Source of the DNA: Toxorhynchites rutilus septentrionalis
Taxonomy: Eukaryota; Arthropoda; Insecta; Diptera; Culicidae
Length of the DNA: 64,000 nt
Direction of reading: 5' to 3'
NCBI RefSeq assembly: GCF_029784135.1
Contig: NC_073746.1
Span: 161,857,608-161,921,607, forward strand
Shown piece by piece: positions 29,943 through 43,600 of this stretch (positions within the stretch are counted from its first letter, which is position 1; every line of letters begins with the position of its first letter). Below the pieces are notes generated by a model that saw only the letters and a list, made by a program, of their open reading frames with translations, ran no database searches and was not told where the DNA came from. Made by a program: the position numbers and the translations under genes.

Positions 29943-30454
29943 TTAAAGGTTTGATTGACAATAAGGGCAACCGATACCTGTTGCGCAAAGCGCTCAATAA
30001 ATGATATAATTTGTAACAGCGATATTTTTGAATCATCTACACGTTTTTATGAAATTGTTCACCTTATCATTATCCACCCGAATATACCCAAATATGATTA
30101 GTAGTATTTTGTTGTGTACTATCTCGTTCCTGTCACTTCGTCGAATGTTGCATACAGTTGTTATTTTCTTGTTTGGAAGGTTTCGTGATAAAAGTTGGTA
30201 TTAATTTACTCTAAAATGCCCCACAAATTTCTCACAGTCTCCTGGATTATGTGGTTCCATTATGTGGTTCCATTAGAAGTATCAAAAAATCGTCTGGAAA
30301 AACAACGAAAGGTATTCCTCAGATAACATGAAATCGCTTTTAGTCTTCGTCAGAACAACATGTCAACTCCTGCATGTGCCACACAAGTTGACGAAACAAG
30401 GACTTAAACTTTCTGAAAGCGATCGTGTTACTGACAAATAAACGTGGTGCTCAG

Positions 30455-30805
30455 GGTGCTCATACACTGTTTGACCGATGCCAAATATTTGACTCTTTTT
30501 GACAGATAAAATTTGGTCAACGTGTACTGATCAAATATATTCTACACAAAACACGACAAGCAAATATTCAATTATTGGATGCCTAAAATATTTTTTCAGT
30601 CTGTTCTTCGAACCTGTCGGTACATGGTTAGGTTACCTTGGATATTTCAGTTGATTTTTTTCCATGTTCGGTGTTTGATATTGTTTACTACTGTTTAAAA
30701 TTGAAGAGTGGCAAACAAAATAGTGTTTGTACAAATATCAAATCAAACCTTATCTGTCAAAAAATATCAAATATTTGACCTCCGGGCAAACAGTGTACGC
30801 CCACC
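30455..30805. mobile_element. MITE with ~70-bp imperfect inverted ends
   Basis: The left end GGTGCTCATACACTGTTTGACC continues through CAAATATTTGA and TTTTTGACAGATAA. The reversed right end is GGTGGGCGTACACTGTTTGCCC with the same inner words. 351 bp, non-coding; no certain target duplication (TCAG on both sides is possible). Confidence 0.75.
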
Positions 30806-33800
30806 TTCAGAATATGGGCCCGAAACTGAACGCTAAAATGTCCAAAGGAGGCCTCTATGTTTGAAACTTTTTTCGATCGTAAAATTACTGATGTTATTTA
30901 CATTTCAGTACAATTCATATTTTACAATGTAGCAAAACTGGTTTTCATCACGATAACCGATTTTTTTTCAATCTGTCGAATACTTCAGACTGTCAAGAGC
31001 TTTTTGGCAAAATGTTTAACCTATGAAACATAGACATTTTCTCTAGAACTACAAAATATAGGCAATAATGCGACTAAAGTTTAATGCACATATTTAGTCC
31101 GAGAGAACTTTCAAACTTCAGCTTCCATATGCTTTGTGCGCCTGTGTGCGCCTGTGTGCGCCTGTGTTAAGCCGCTTCTGATACATTTGCCCATCATATG
31201 ATTTCGTTATTTTGTTCCTGTTTCCTATTCGGATGTCATTTTATATTTGTATGGTAATTTTGTTTTTCTACGATTCGTTTTTTGTCAGTCTCGCTACAGA
31301 CTGTAAGCATATTTGTTGGTTTTCCCTCAAAACATTAACAACACATTATTTTGTTTGTTTGTGCTTGTATCTCTGTATGTGTGTGATCTCATTTTGTATG
31401 CTATTTGCTTAATTGTTTGTTTATCTGTCACGGTACTCCTGGATTTCGTTCAGCATTAAACGCTCTCGTTTTGAATCATATGTTCCGCAATGATCACTAT
31501 TGAACATCGTCGGAAAGAATTAGTTCTGTCGTTTGATATATAACATGATCCATACATCGACGGTGTGAATTTTGCAATTTTGGATAGAAGGAGCCAAGTG
31601 TTATAGAGCATTCTTCGAAAGTGTCAGTTCAGTCCAAGGAGGAAGTTTGAAGTGTAGTGTTCACTTGGAAAAAAATATCTCGACTATTCCAAGGCTTGGA
31701 TATTCCAAGGCATGGTTGTCTGTTTCTCTCACGTTCTAATTGGTTTCCGTTTTTGTAATGTTCGTGTAATGGACGGGAGAAATCGATTTTCTCTATTTTA
31801 AATGACCTTTACGCACTCACCACTTAGTCTCAAACATTGTAATATTTTTGTATTTTTGTTACTATTGTGGTTGATTTCTGTATTTACAAATTGCCATCCC
31901 GCCTCAACAAATCGGAATTTGGGTGTTTCCGGTTGAAAGTCACAAGTACCATCGATGTTTTTCATCTTTTCGATTTAATCATTGTAATTTTCACGATAAA
32001 CAAATCGACAAACAGTAGTGAACTTATTGGTGAAATTTTGGTTGAGTCACACCCACAACAGTCAAGAAACAACGATATATTAAAAACCGAAGAAGATATG
32101 TAGTTTCGTTCGAATTAGTGAAAAGCTTAACAATTGACACACTTTTTAAAAACTATGACAATTTTTCTAGCGCTTTAAATTATCTTGTTTACGTGCTACC
32201 TTTCATTCGTTTCTTTTGTGTTTGGTAGCAGTGTTGTCTTGGGTTTTATAATTCGATAACCGCTCATCAATTCTTTATCCATGGTGTACGTCATGCCTTT
32301 AGCTACGGTTTATACTTATATCTCTTTAATATTTATCCACTACTTTTAACCACATTATTCGTCAATAAAAAACAAAAATAAGAAAACCCTTCAAAAATTT
32401 GTTAACATTTCATTTTATTATCATTGATTTTTCCTCTTTATATATTCATTTGTCGCCTGCGGTAGACTTTCTGGGAGGGGGTGTATGAATGGAGGATATA
32501 GCTGGATGTGTTTACACTCTGGGCACCGGTGTAATCTGTGTTTCAGGTTTAGTTGATTTCATGTTCTAGTTGGATAAGATGGTGAAATTATGGAGGAGAG
32601 AAATGCTTTTCCGTTATTCACCAGAATTTAAAAAAAATCGAAAAAAAGATGCCATAACGAACTGTTTTCCGCCGAAAAAGATGCCCTATGGTCTTACACT
32701 ACCAAGCAAATCTCAAAGTTATTCCGTTTTGACATTTAGTACAAGTATATAAATACAGAAGGTGGGACAATTGATGATTGTTCACAAACCATACACAAGC
32801 GTATTTTTTTCCAAACTTTTCAAGATGATCGCAAATCGGTCGCAACAAGATGACAAACCTCTATAATTAAGATTTCAAGAAGTATTATTTTCTATAAGTC
32901 CTAACTCTGATAAATACTAACGTCGTTTCAAACATGGGCCTTGGGTGGAGTCATTTGAGGAACATCTTTGGGACAGCTGATGTCTCGGGGAAGCTCTTCA
33001 TGAAACGCTTTTATGAACGACGTCTACTGTTCATGTTCAGGTTTTCACGGTAGTAAAGTGAAAAAAAAACTTCAGACTATCGTACAATAATTTAAAGGAA
33101 AGTTTTAACAAAAAAATTGGAACAAAAACAACGAATATTGGCGTCACTATACTGAGAGGACTAGAAGATTTGTATGTTCTTTTTTTTCTGAATTTTTATT
33201 TTTGCAAAACCTCTCGCGAAAGCACATTTGTGAGTATATGATATGATTTACATGTAGCTTCGCTTTCCCGCGATGTGTGTTGCATAGGCGCGCAATCGTG
33301 TCTTGTGATGTGCATCTTCCTAAACAAGAGTTGACATATGGAGTAGAGTGGGTGTGAGAACCCATCAGGTTGTTCAAAGCTAGCCACTTGCTAGGTGATG
33401 CAATATGAAGCAACAAGATTGGCGTGGAAGTTTTTTTTTATCACTAATTTTCCGTTGATATTGATGGATGCAAATATGTTGACGTAGGGTTGATACAGCT
33501 GGAGGAATGACTATGCGTAATGTGTTCAGAGAGAACCGCATCAAGATTTTTGTTGCTACAATGTTTCACTACTTTGCTATTTAATGCCAGGATTTCCTAG
33601 CCAGTGAAACGAGTGGAATAGATAGGGGGTGGAAACAGGGTGTTAGAAAGATTTAGTGTTTGCGGCAACATGTCATGAATAGTAGGTATTACTTGGAATA
33701 TAAAGGAAATATATGACTATGAATATCGGTGTGGTGCTGCATTCAAATGTTCTTCGAAGCATCAGAGTATGCACTTAAGTACCGGCCCTAGATAATAATG

Positions 33801-34635
33801 GCACTATAATGAATCGTGTACAGTTGGTTTAATGTAAGTGGAAAGAGCTAAACCGATGGTTTGATGTTTCAAATTTTCTAAGGTGTTATGCTTAAGTTCA
33901 TGTAATAGATTTCTGTTTTTGAAAATTGTTGCTTAAATTTATTTTGTTTCGTTTATGTATAGATCCTTATAGAATTTGTTCCTTTAGAAGAAAGAGATGT
34001 ATGCTTAAATACAGTTTTACTGGTTTAATTAGTTGTGTTTTGTTGTTGTTCGTTATTAACTAGATGTATTCTTGTTAGGTAAGATTTCGTTCGAATATAG
34101 GTTTTTGGTTGAATACAATTTAAAATGTATAATAATAGATTCGATACTATAGTTGCATGAAGAACAGGAGATAAAAATCTAAAATAAGTGTTTTCAATAG
34201 AAGTTTCATTTTGTGTTATGTTGTTTATTTTGTCGTTTCATTTAGGGATTTGCATTCATCTCTGCAGCGGAATAACCGAGTTCTTTTTTTTGCATTCCGT
34301 ACGCGCTTTTCGCTAAACGCTTCCTAAATCGAATGAATTTCACTTACCTACACCTCATTTGCTTACTGAACTATTGTTGTTTTGCTTTTTAAAGTAATCA
34401 TTCTTCACTATATCTATACATAATAATATATTTAACTAAAGTCTCAGTTTTTTGTTATCCTGTTCCCTAGATAAAATTTATCTAGCTTGATGTGGGTTTG
34501 TATTTTTTACACTCTAGGTCTTTTTAATTTATTTTAGTTTTTTTTCGTCTTTTTCGTATTTTTTATGTTTGTAAACGTAACCACTAACTTATACGATATA
34601 TCCACTGGCTCTAGCGTGTTGAAGCGTATTTTTAC
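30806..34635 (-). other. T-rich, transposon-poor block before the exchanger's last exon
   Basis: No gene and no clear transposon in about 3.8 kb. A short tandem repeat GTGCGCCTGT (three units) lies at 31138-31166. The block begins at the exchanger stop codon on the - strand, so at least its right part should be 3' UTR. TATTTACA at 31880 (TGTAAATA on -) is a Pumilio-type word. Confidence 0.4.
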
Positions 34636-37600
34636 TTAAACCGGACACACCAACACATCGTATTCGAACATTAGTGAAATGGCAACGAATACGAAGTATA
34701 ACAAAAACATGGTGAACCCTAGGCCTTTGTTCATGCGCCAACGGAAACAGGCTATCGAAATGATGACAAACACCAACATCAAGAACAGGATCGTGATCGA
34801 GCACACCATGCCGACCGAGTTGACCTCCACCGGCTGTCCGTAGATGATGCCGTATAATAACCACGGAATGGGCAGGCTGAAAGGTGAAATAATTTTGCCA
34901 TTAGTTCCATTGGATTGTCATGTGCTGGAAGAAACAAAATGAAGGTTACCAGAAACATAATGGAAACTTTAACAAATTCGCATTGTTTTTCTACAAATGA
35001 CCCTTCTTTTTACTTGCTTGAAATATGTCAAACGGGTTTTTTTTTTCGTTGGACTATTTTTGTGAGGGTATATCCAATCTTTTGTTTATACAGATAAAAT
35101 ATTCTATTGACTCAAGCACCAAAAGACAGCATCACACGTGTTATCGGGTATTTACCATCCGATGTGCTCGAAAAAGAAGCTTCCTGGTTTCCAGGCTATC
35201 GACAAGCGTTCCCTGAACCCTTCCATTATGTTGGTGATAGTTGATTTGGTCTCTTTTAACTTTTTTGATAATTTGACGTGCGAGTAGTTCGGATTTTGCG
35301 CGAGCAAAATTTTGATGCGTTTTTGGACGACATTTTGATAACAGGCGAGCAAATGTCTAAATTGAAATAGAGGCAAGCATGCACACTCTTACAAAACGAG
35401 GGGTGGTCATGTTTTTAAAGGCACCATCAAAAGCATTACTTTGAGTCGACCAAATTTCAATCGAAACGCCCTTCATACATGCTGGCCATTGTACATAAGT
35501 TTTATGAATTCTTAGTCTCTTTTTACTTGGATATGATGGTGCACGTAGCTTAGCTAAGGTTCACTTCGCAATGGTAATGGTCTAGGAAAAATCTTGTCAT
35601 AAAATTAAACTATTTATGACTACACTCTGTCCAACTTCTACAAGACCACCTTGAATATATTTCGTTGTAACACAAACAGTTTTAATTTCAACAAAATATT
35701 TTCATAGATAATTGAACGCTTGGAATAAAGTATATTTAACGTCAAATTTCATTCAAAAGTTTCGTTTGTATATTTATTAGACTGAATATGATGATTTCAG
35801 CTGTCCAGTTTATATAAGACCATTTAAAAATTCATAAGTATTATCAATGAAAAATTCAGAACAATCAGCACAATTACATGTCAATAATTGCCATTTATTG
35901 TAATAACCTGAAAAATTCGTGTAGTAGTATTCCATGTTTATCAAATTCTGCAGTACGAATTTATCGTTATTTTCCCATGTCTCCGAAATTGCGGCCTCGA
36001 GTTCATTAACCGAGGTTTACTGTTTTACCTCAGCGTAGATTCTGGGTACTAGGATTCCCCAAAGGTTTTCAACAGGATTCAAGTCTGGAGAGCGAGCCGG
36101 TCAGTCCAATAAGCCAAGTTTTTGGATCCCAACCCATTGCTTAGTTTCCTTGGTGGCTGGAAAAATGGATTTTTTGCGCCGATATCTACTGAAGAGAGGA
36201 TGTATGTAATCCTTGCTATTCATTTTGAAGGATGTGAAAGCTATCTTGAGTTTTTCGGTAGCATAGAATCCCGCGCAAACCATGCACGAGCCTCCACCAA
36301 AGTTCCTGGTTGAAAAATACTGTTCCTCCTTCCGTAAATCACGCCAGTATCCGTTGAAATCATGAGGACCATCCAAATTGAACATTTTTCGTCACTGAAG
36401 ATAAGTTAGCTACGTTAAAAGTAATAAAAAATGCCATCTTATCATCTTGGGACGTAGCCTAATTGGTTGCGCTACTAAGCGAACGATCATGAGCTCATAA
36501 CTCAGGGCCCTTAACTGACCATCTCTGTGTGTTATTCTAGCTACTACGTCCATGCAACAATCATCATGGTGATGGTGATTCCAACCTCTCACTCCACATA
36601 CGAACTGCTGCATCGGTAATTGGTGCTATTTATAACACAACAATGGAAGCCTCATATCGACAGTCCCGCTGTGAACAATACAACTGTGAATATTCGAACA
36701 ATAGGAATATTCTTACGCCGAAAAAGGCCACATGTGTATCGATAGAATAGGAATACTCTTACGCCTAAAATGGCTACAGTGTAATATACAACGAAAATTA
36801 TCTTAAGATAAAAAAGTTCGATTTACGTGTAGCTCTTCTCTTCTTACCGTATCCTTGAGGATTCGCCTAATAATTGAGCACTACTTGATGGGATCATCCA
36901 ATCCGACGAGCAATTTCTCTGATACGAACATTTTCTTGGTGAAATGCATCGATTCGTCCTTTTTCTCTATCCGTGAGCACTATTCACTTCGGAATTTTCC
37001 AAATTTATTGATCATACAACTAAAACAACGGAAAATGTAACTGATCTTATAAAAACTTGACACTTGGAAAATACAAAAACATTTGTTTACGCACAGCGAT
37101 TGCACACACACGTATGAAAATCTTGCAGTGCATGGTAGTTACTAGCAATAATACACTAGAATATAAATTGAAGCGTTGTTTGTATACAATGATATAAAGC
37201 AGCAAGATTATCACCTGATCTTATAGAAGTTGTACAGAGTATATGGGATTTTTCTCCAACGAAATTGTCATTCAGAATCTATTCTAGGCGTGTTTTTGGC
37301 ATGAGAAATCTCAACTAGGTACTAATAAAAATGACGTAAGTATAATCTCCTTTATTCTGCGCGGCGAATGGCGTGGATGACTCAAGTCACTGCATTCCCG
37401 TAGGCGAATGGCATGACTATAGTTTGTCGCTGGGTGAGATTTGAAGTCGTATCCTTATATGTGGCTTCAAAAATAAAACGAGAAACTTAGCTATCTCACG
37501 TCATTCGCCGAGCGGAATAAAGAGGAATACCTACGTTGAGACGGCAAATGTTTCACTGGGAACGTTTTCTTGATATACAGCATATAATTTCTTACAAAAA

Positions 37601-40600
37601 TTCAAATTAGAATGATATGCAAATCATCCTAATTTATTCGCAGCAGAAAGAGTGATCAATTATAAAACTATTACATAAAAAACCTTTATCTGAATTATGA
37701 TTTAACACTAGTTGTAATTAATGTAATTGTAATTAATAGAAATTCTTAGTCAGTATAATATTTTTTTTCCGAACCGAACAATCTGAGTAGCCGTTTTTCA
37801 GCCTTTTCGACACCTTGATATTTTGGGCGCGAAATTTTCATCATCTCAGATTGTGGTGAAAAAAATTAATTATCGCATTTTAAATGCTCTGCTAACTTTT
37901 CTCTATTTAGAAACATGTCAAACGTGAGAATTTACACACAAAAATGTTTCGAGCAAAACATTATTTTTTTCAGGAGTCTTCATACAAAAATGACTTATAT
38001 TCCAAAAACTATAAAAGATAGAAAATTGATGACTTCGACAAAAGTTTATATTTTAACAAGATCTAAAACTTTGCCGAATACACTATATCGCTATCTTGAC
38101 TTTAAACAAAATTAGGTTAAATTGTATTTTTTTCAAAGAAAACATGAAAAAGTTGTTCGAAAAACTTTTTCCCTGTAAAAGTGCCCATTTTCCGATGTAC
38201 GGACGACTTGTTGGAAATTGTAAGGGCTATTCATATATGTATTTTTGGGAATATTACAAAATACGTTTTTGAGAAAAATGAATTTAAATTTTTAAAATAA
38301 CATTTTTTTTTTTTCCAAAATATATATTTTTATAAAGGCTCATATGGCGTTAGCCTCACGGGGCCGGGAGTTCAATACAATTTTTCTTATTATCTATGTT
38401 AGTAATATGTAACCGATTACTCGCGGTTGGCTCGAGGTTAGTATTACAAGTGTTTTCGTAATTCGGATGTTGCTGTCTCCAATGCTCTGTACGTGTGCCC
38501 GACACGGGATACTTCCTATTGGGATGCAGCTGACCATTAATCAGCAACGCCCCCCTAGTCTGTACCTCATATCTAGCGTGGTGCGTCTTTCTCGACTCGA
38601 GGAATCCAGGATAGAATGGTCACTAGCCGGCGCAATCATCAGTTCGTGTAGAGTTGTCATGAGCGGTACAACCTTTGGCTCTTGTTGAATGATCAGTGGA
38701 CTGCACAACCTTTGGCCCGTGTGTCTGTAAAGAGTGTGTGACATTTTTGTCAGCGAATTTTTTTTCCAATTTTTTTTGGTATTTTTTTGTGAAAATTTAA
38801 ACAATTTTCTACATTTCATCCTACGACAAGAATTTTGTAGGTATCATAGTTTCCAAGTTAAAATTTTTTGTTAAAAAATTAAGAAAAAAAATTTGGCTTT
38901 TTCCAAAAAGTAGTCTAATTGTTTTTCGAATATTTCAAGTATGCAAAGTTGCTTAAATGAACCATGTCTGTATACCCACAACGTTTCACTACTATCTGAG
39001 GTGGTGCTGCCAACTCCTAAGACGAGTTGGCATGAAATTCGTCCCATACATTAGAAGATGGGCACTTTAACAGAAAGTTTTTCTGACAACAACTTTGCAC
39101 TTTTAAGGGCTATTTATATATTTTTTTTAAATTAAAAAAAAACCATTTTTGAAACGAATGAATTTTAATTTTCGAAATATTTTTATATTTATATTTGTTT
39201 GATAGTTTAAACTTTAACTTAAATTTTGAAGGTCTTATAGTTTTTGAGTGGGAAATATTTTAAAATTTTTAGTTTTTCCACCTTTTTTTCGAAAAATTTT
39301 AACTTACGAATTATAAGACCTACAAAATATTGTTTAACCCTTTAACGGGTACCGGCATCTATAATGCCACCAACGATTTTATTTTTGTCTCTTCATTAAC
39401 AATAAATTATCACTTCTAACCTTATGTGGTAAAGTTACCACATAAGGTTAGAAGTTCTGATGTCTAGCACCATGCCTGATTTTTCTGAGCGCAAAAAAAA
39501 AATCAAAAACTATTCATTTTTGAGCCATTTTTGTGTTAACAACTCCCAATTTAGAGCAGCCTGAGCAAATGTTCCGTAAAGTCATTGAAAAACAGTCGTT
39601 TTGCTGAAGTTGTTTAGGACCTGCTGAGTCTGATCATGAGTTTTATTAGTTGTTTTTGTTGAAGCTAACATTAAAAATTCAAATACAAAAAAATTCATTT
39701 TCACCATCAAGTGTTTTCCGTTAGACGGGCAACTATATTGCCACCAACATTTACGCTGGCCGGACAGCCCTTTTACGGATAGCCCTTTTACGGGCAGGTG
39801 GCAGCTATATTGTCACCAATATTTTACGCAAACCGGGCAGGTGGCATCTATATTGCCACCAATATTTTACGCTAACCGGGCAGGTGGCAACTATATTGCC
39901 ACCAATTTTTCAATTTTTTAAAATTTCTTTGCATATTGAAAAAAATGTGTAGTGTATTTTTGCATGTAAACATGTCACTGTAATGGAGTTTGGCAATTGG
40001 CATCTATATTGCAAGTGGCATCTATATTGCCACCAATATTTTGCGCTAACCGGGAAGGTGACATCTATACTACCACCAACATTTTACGCTAGCCGGGCAG
40101 GTGGCAGTTATATTGCCACTAACATTTTGCGCTAACCGGGTAGTGGGAACTATATTGCCATCATTTTTTTCAATGTTTTTGATTTTTTTACGTGTTGAAA
40201 AAAATATTTTGTGTTTTTTAGCATGTAAACATGTCGTTGTATTGTAATTTGCGTTGATTACATGCCTAGTTCTCCGGCCAGTTAAATGGTTGAAGAATGA
40301 AATATAACAAGTTATTTTTTTTTTATTAAATCGTTTATTTTTACAGGCTCAGTTACATAAGAACAAGTTATTCAATTATCATTGAAATGTATGAAACAAA
40401 TTTTTAGAGAAAAATTTCATTAAAAATAATTTGAAATTTTTTATATTAAAATTCTTTTTTCTCAAAATCATTCTATTTCAAATTCTGAAATAAATAGATA
40501 TAAATAGCCCTTACAATTTCCAATATCAAATAAATCAACCATACATTGGAAGATGGCACTTTTACAGGGAAAGAGTTTTTTCTCGAAACTTCTTTTCATG

Positions 40601-43600
40601 TTTTCGTCGGAAAAAAACACTAATAATGTTTAGCTTGTAACATTTTTATGTATAAATCATCCCAATTTGCAAGTTCTATAGACTTTTTTTTATATTTAGA
40701 ACATGTCAAACGCGGGAATTTACACATAAAAATGTTACGAGTAGAACATTATTTTTTTCAGGAATCTCCATACAAAAACTTTTTCCCTGTAAAAGTTCCC
40801 ATCTTCCGATGTATGGGTGACTGGTTGGAAATTGTAAAGGCTATTCATATATATTTTTTTGAGAATTTAAACGTTTCTGAGAATAATTAATTTCAAGTTT
40901 CAGAATATGTTTTTCAGTGTAATTTTTTCAACAAAAAATATGGTATTTTTGTGAAAATTTAAACAATTTCCTACATTTCATCTTTCGACCAAAATTTTGA
41001 AGGGTTCATATTTTTTGAATTATAAATTGTTGTAAAAAAAAAAGAAAAAAAAATTGGTCCCTTTCAAAAAGGAGTTTAATTATTTTTTGAATATTCCAAG
41101 TATGCCAAATTGCTTAAATGATCAATGTCTTTACACCCACAACGTTTCACTGCTATCTGAGATGGTGCTGCCAACTCCTAAGACAGGTTGGCATGAAAAT
41201 CGTCAGATGCAGATGCTTTGACATGCTTCCGACGATGTTTCGGAGGTGCTGTGGATCTAAATCGCCCCAAGCCTTATGTAGAGATGTAGAATAAGCTTTC
41301 TCGTTTATTACACCTTGATGTCGAAAATAGGCCCAAAGATTGTTAAATAAGGATCAAATCGGGACTTAGGGTGGTTATTCCATGGATGCTTGAGTGGTTG
41401 GTTGGAGTTGTCTTTCCTGAACTCGCTCATCACATATAATATGATTTCTTGCAAAGAGAAGTCATTTCCTCGGTCGCATCCTAGCAAAATAGCTCTTTAA
41501 CACGATCGTCGCCCAAAGCTCTGTTTTTGAGTTTCTCGCGAGGCCCAAATTGCGGATGATTTATTAAATGAAGGCCAAACATAGTTTGTAGACAACTTTT
41601 ACATGATCTAGTAAAATTTCTTTCTATTCGAAGACATGCCAAAGTCATATTATACGTGTTTCACAAAAAACTCCAGTACAAACCTTCTGTACTATAAATT
41701 GATAAAAGTATAGTATAAACATTATATTAATATGATTATGATTTTATTATTTTTCTACATATCCTATAGTTACATTTAGGTGCCTCTGCTGTCAAATTCC
41801 TTTTGAAAATCCTATTAAATTTGAACGAGGAAAGTGTCACCCATATCTGGGTGACGGGGCGACGAAAGGGTTCTGTTGCTTGGAGTGGATTTTTTCTTAA
41901 CGCCGGATACTGTAATACTCCTATTTCGGTATCTGTTCAGACAGTCTCGATGTAAGTTTAACCTCTAGTTTTAAGCTAAATCGTGTTAATTGAGTGATCG
42001 GTAGTAGTAGAACGTAAAAAAAATATTTGTAAAACAAAATTTCTAGTGCGGATCTGGGTAACACTTTGTTTTATTTCAACAGCCAGTAAACTTACAACTG
42101 TGGAATTGATTTGGTGTAAACAACAGAGTATAGAAACTATTCAAAATTTGGGATAATTCATGTTAAGCAGAGACACAACACTTCGAACTGTTGCCATACT
42201 CACATATTGAACAAACGGTCGTAGCTGAATATGTAATATTGAAATTAAAAATTATATTTTGGGTAGCCGCTAACATGTGAAAAAAATTGTACGTTGTATT
42301 GTTATATACGGTGAGTCATAACGTTCTAGCAGGTAATAATCGATATGCTTTTTTACGAGTTATCGTTCTGATTTCAGATTCTTATTGGGACACACGAATA
42401 GTTAGTTAACACGTTTAGCTCAGCGGCTAGGGGCCGACGTTGAGCTTTTTGGTACGAAAGTGCTGACTGACTGAGACTGACAGTTACAAAATAATAAAAT
42501 AAAAATATATACGGTTTGTTTTCGGATGTTTTATGAAATGTGACTACTTTCTAGTCGAATTGCTGACTATTTTCTATCTATACAATAAGTATCTTTGGGA
42601 ACTGGGACCGACACTGATATTGTGCAAACGCTGTTGATGCGTGCTGAATGGAAAGCGCAGCAAAAAAAATCGGGGCTTAGCGTGTTAATAAACCTGAGAA
42701 AGTTCGTTCTCAGACTGTTGATACAGGGTTGAATATTCATACTATTTTTACTTGTGTATGAAAGTAGAAAAGCATCAGGATAAATATAAAAGAATCGTAT
42801 CGAAAACAATTAATTCCATAAAAGATTAAATAAACTCAAGAAAGAAGCACAGACAAAAAAAAAAACAAGGAGCAATAGTCGAAACAACGCATGGTTGAAG
42901 TTATGAAAATTTAGAAAACATTGGTGAAATAAAAATAATTAAAATTATAACACACGTTGTTGTTAATCGATACCTGTGATATTTTTTCGAGACTTACACA
43001 TACACTTTTAAAATATTCCTAAACACGGATACTCGCTCATAAGCCGAATATAACTAATGAAATTCATTCATGTCGCGATCGTTGCGAACAGATTAACTCG
43101 TTTCCATCATGTTTCAATCGGGTTGGTATTGTTTGTATAGCGTAAGCAAATATCAATTACTCACCCAACCGTCACGTCGAAAATGTTACTTCCGACCGAG
43201 CTCGAAACCGCCATGTCGCCAAAGCCTTTTCGCGCTACAATCACAGACGTGATCAAATCGGGAATTGAGGTACCAGCTGCTAAAAACGTCAGTCCCATCA
43301 CCTGTGGAGAAAGTACGCGAAAATTAGTGTTCACAGTGCGAATTGCGCCCAATAAGCCCACCAATTTACCTCCGGTGGTATTTTCGCCGTATCACCAGCA
43401 ACGTTAGCCCACCACACCATAAGATACGAGTATGCGGCTATCCACCCAATCGATCCGATGAACGTTACCGGGAAATACTTTTTGCCCCTTGGTGTTCTAG
43501 TATCAGGAAGTGTTAAGTACAGTGGAAAGATAATTGGAGCAACTAATAGGTAGGTTATTCGTTTCCTAGTTGTCTTTGGCCAAGACATGCTTAATGCCTC

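Larger units (their letters stand above)
35623..37241 (-). mobile_element. Tc3-like transposon, broken by a SINE
   Basis: TA at 35621-35622 and 37242-37243. Inverted ends CACTCTGTCCAACTTCTACA (left) and TACTCTGTACAACTTCTATA (right, reversed), about 30 bp. On the - strand an N-terminal DNA-binding region (37000-36820: DREKGRI-, [10 protein letters not shown], [15 protein letters not shown] pieces with frameshifts) is separated by a SINE from the catalytic region (36410-36000). Confidence 0.85.
39338..40289. mobile_element. ~950-bp TIR element bearing a minisatellite and a palindrome
   Basis: The left end is TTTAACCCTTTAACGGGTAC followed by CGG. The right end, reversed, is TTCAACCATTTAACTGGCCG followed by GAG. 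A TTAA (39334-39337) sits on the left and a TTGA-like word on the right. This resembles the TTAA-CCCTT MITE at 29708 in style. Inside are a perfect 44-bp palindrome (39412-39455) and a minisatellite (39718-40166). No ORF. Confidence 0.55.
34877..43164 (-). other. last intron of the exchanger gene, 8.3 kb
   Basis: The donor GTGAGT follows GTTGG at 43165; the acceptor TTTCAG precedes CCTGCC at 34876. It contains a mariner relic, a Tc3-like element with a nested SINE, a SINE with a nested MITE, a duplicated 1-kb repeat, a minisatellite element, a LINE tail, a Tc1 relic and a TTAA MITE. Confidence 0.9.

Noticed and set aside
39718..40166. CRISPR-like repeat array
   Set aside because: Units are degenerate, adjacent or overlapping without unique spacers, and the DNA is eukaryotic; it is a minisatellite.
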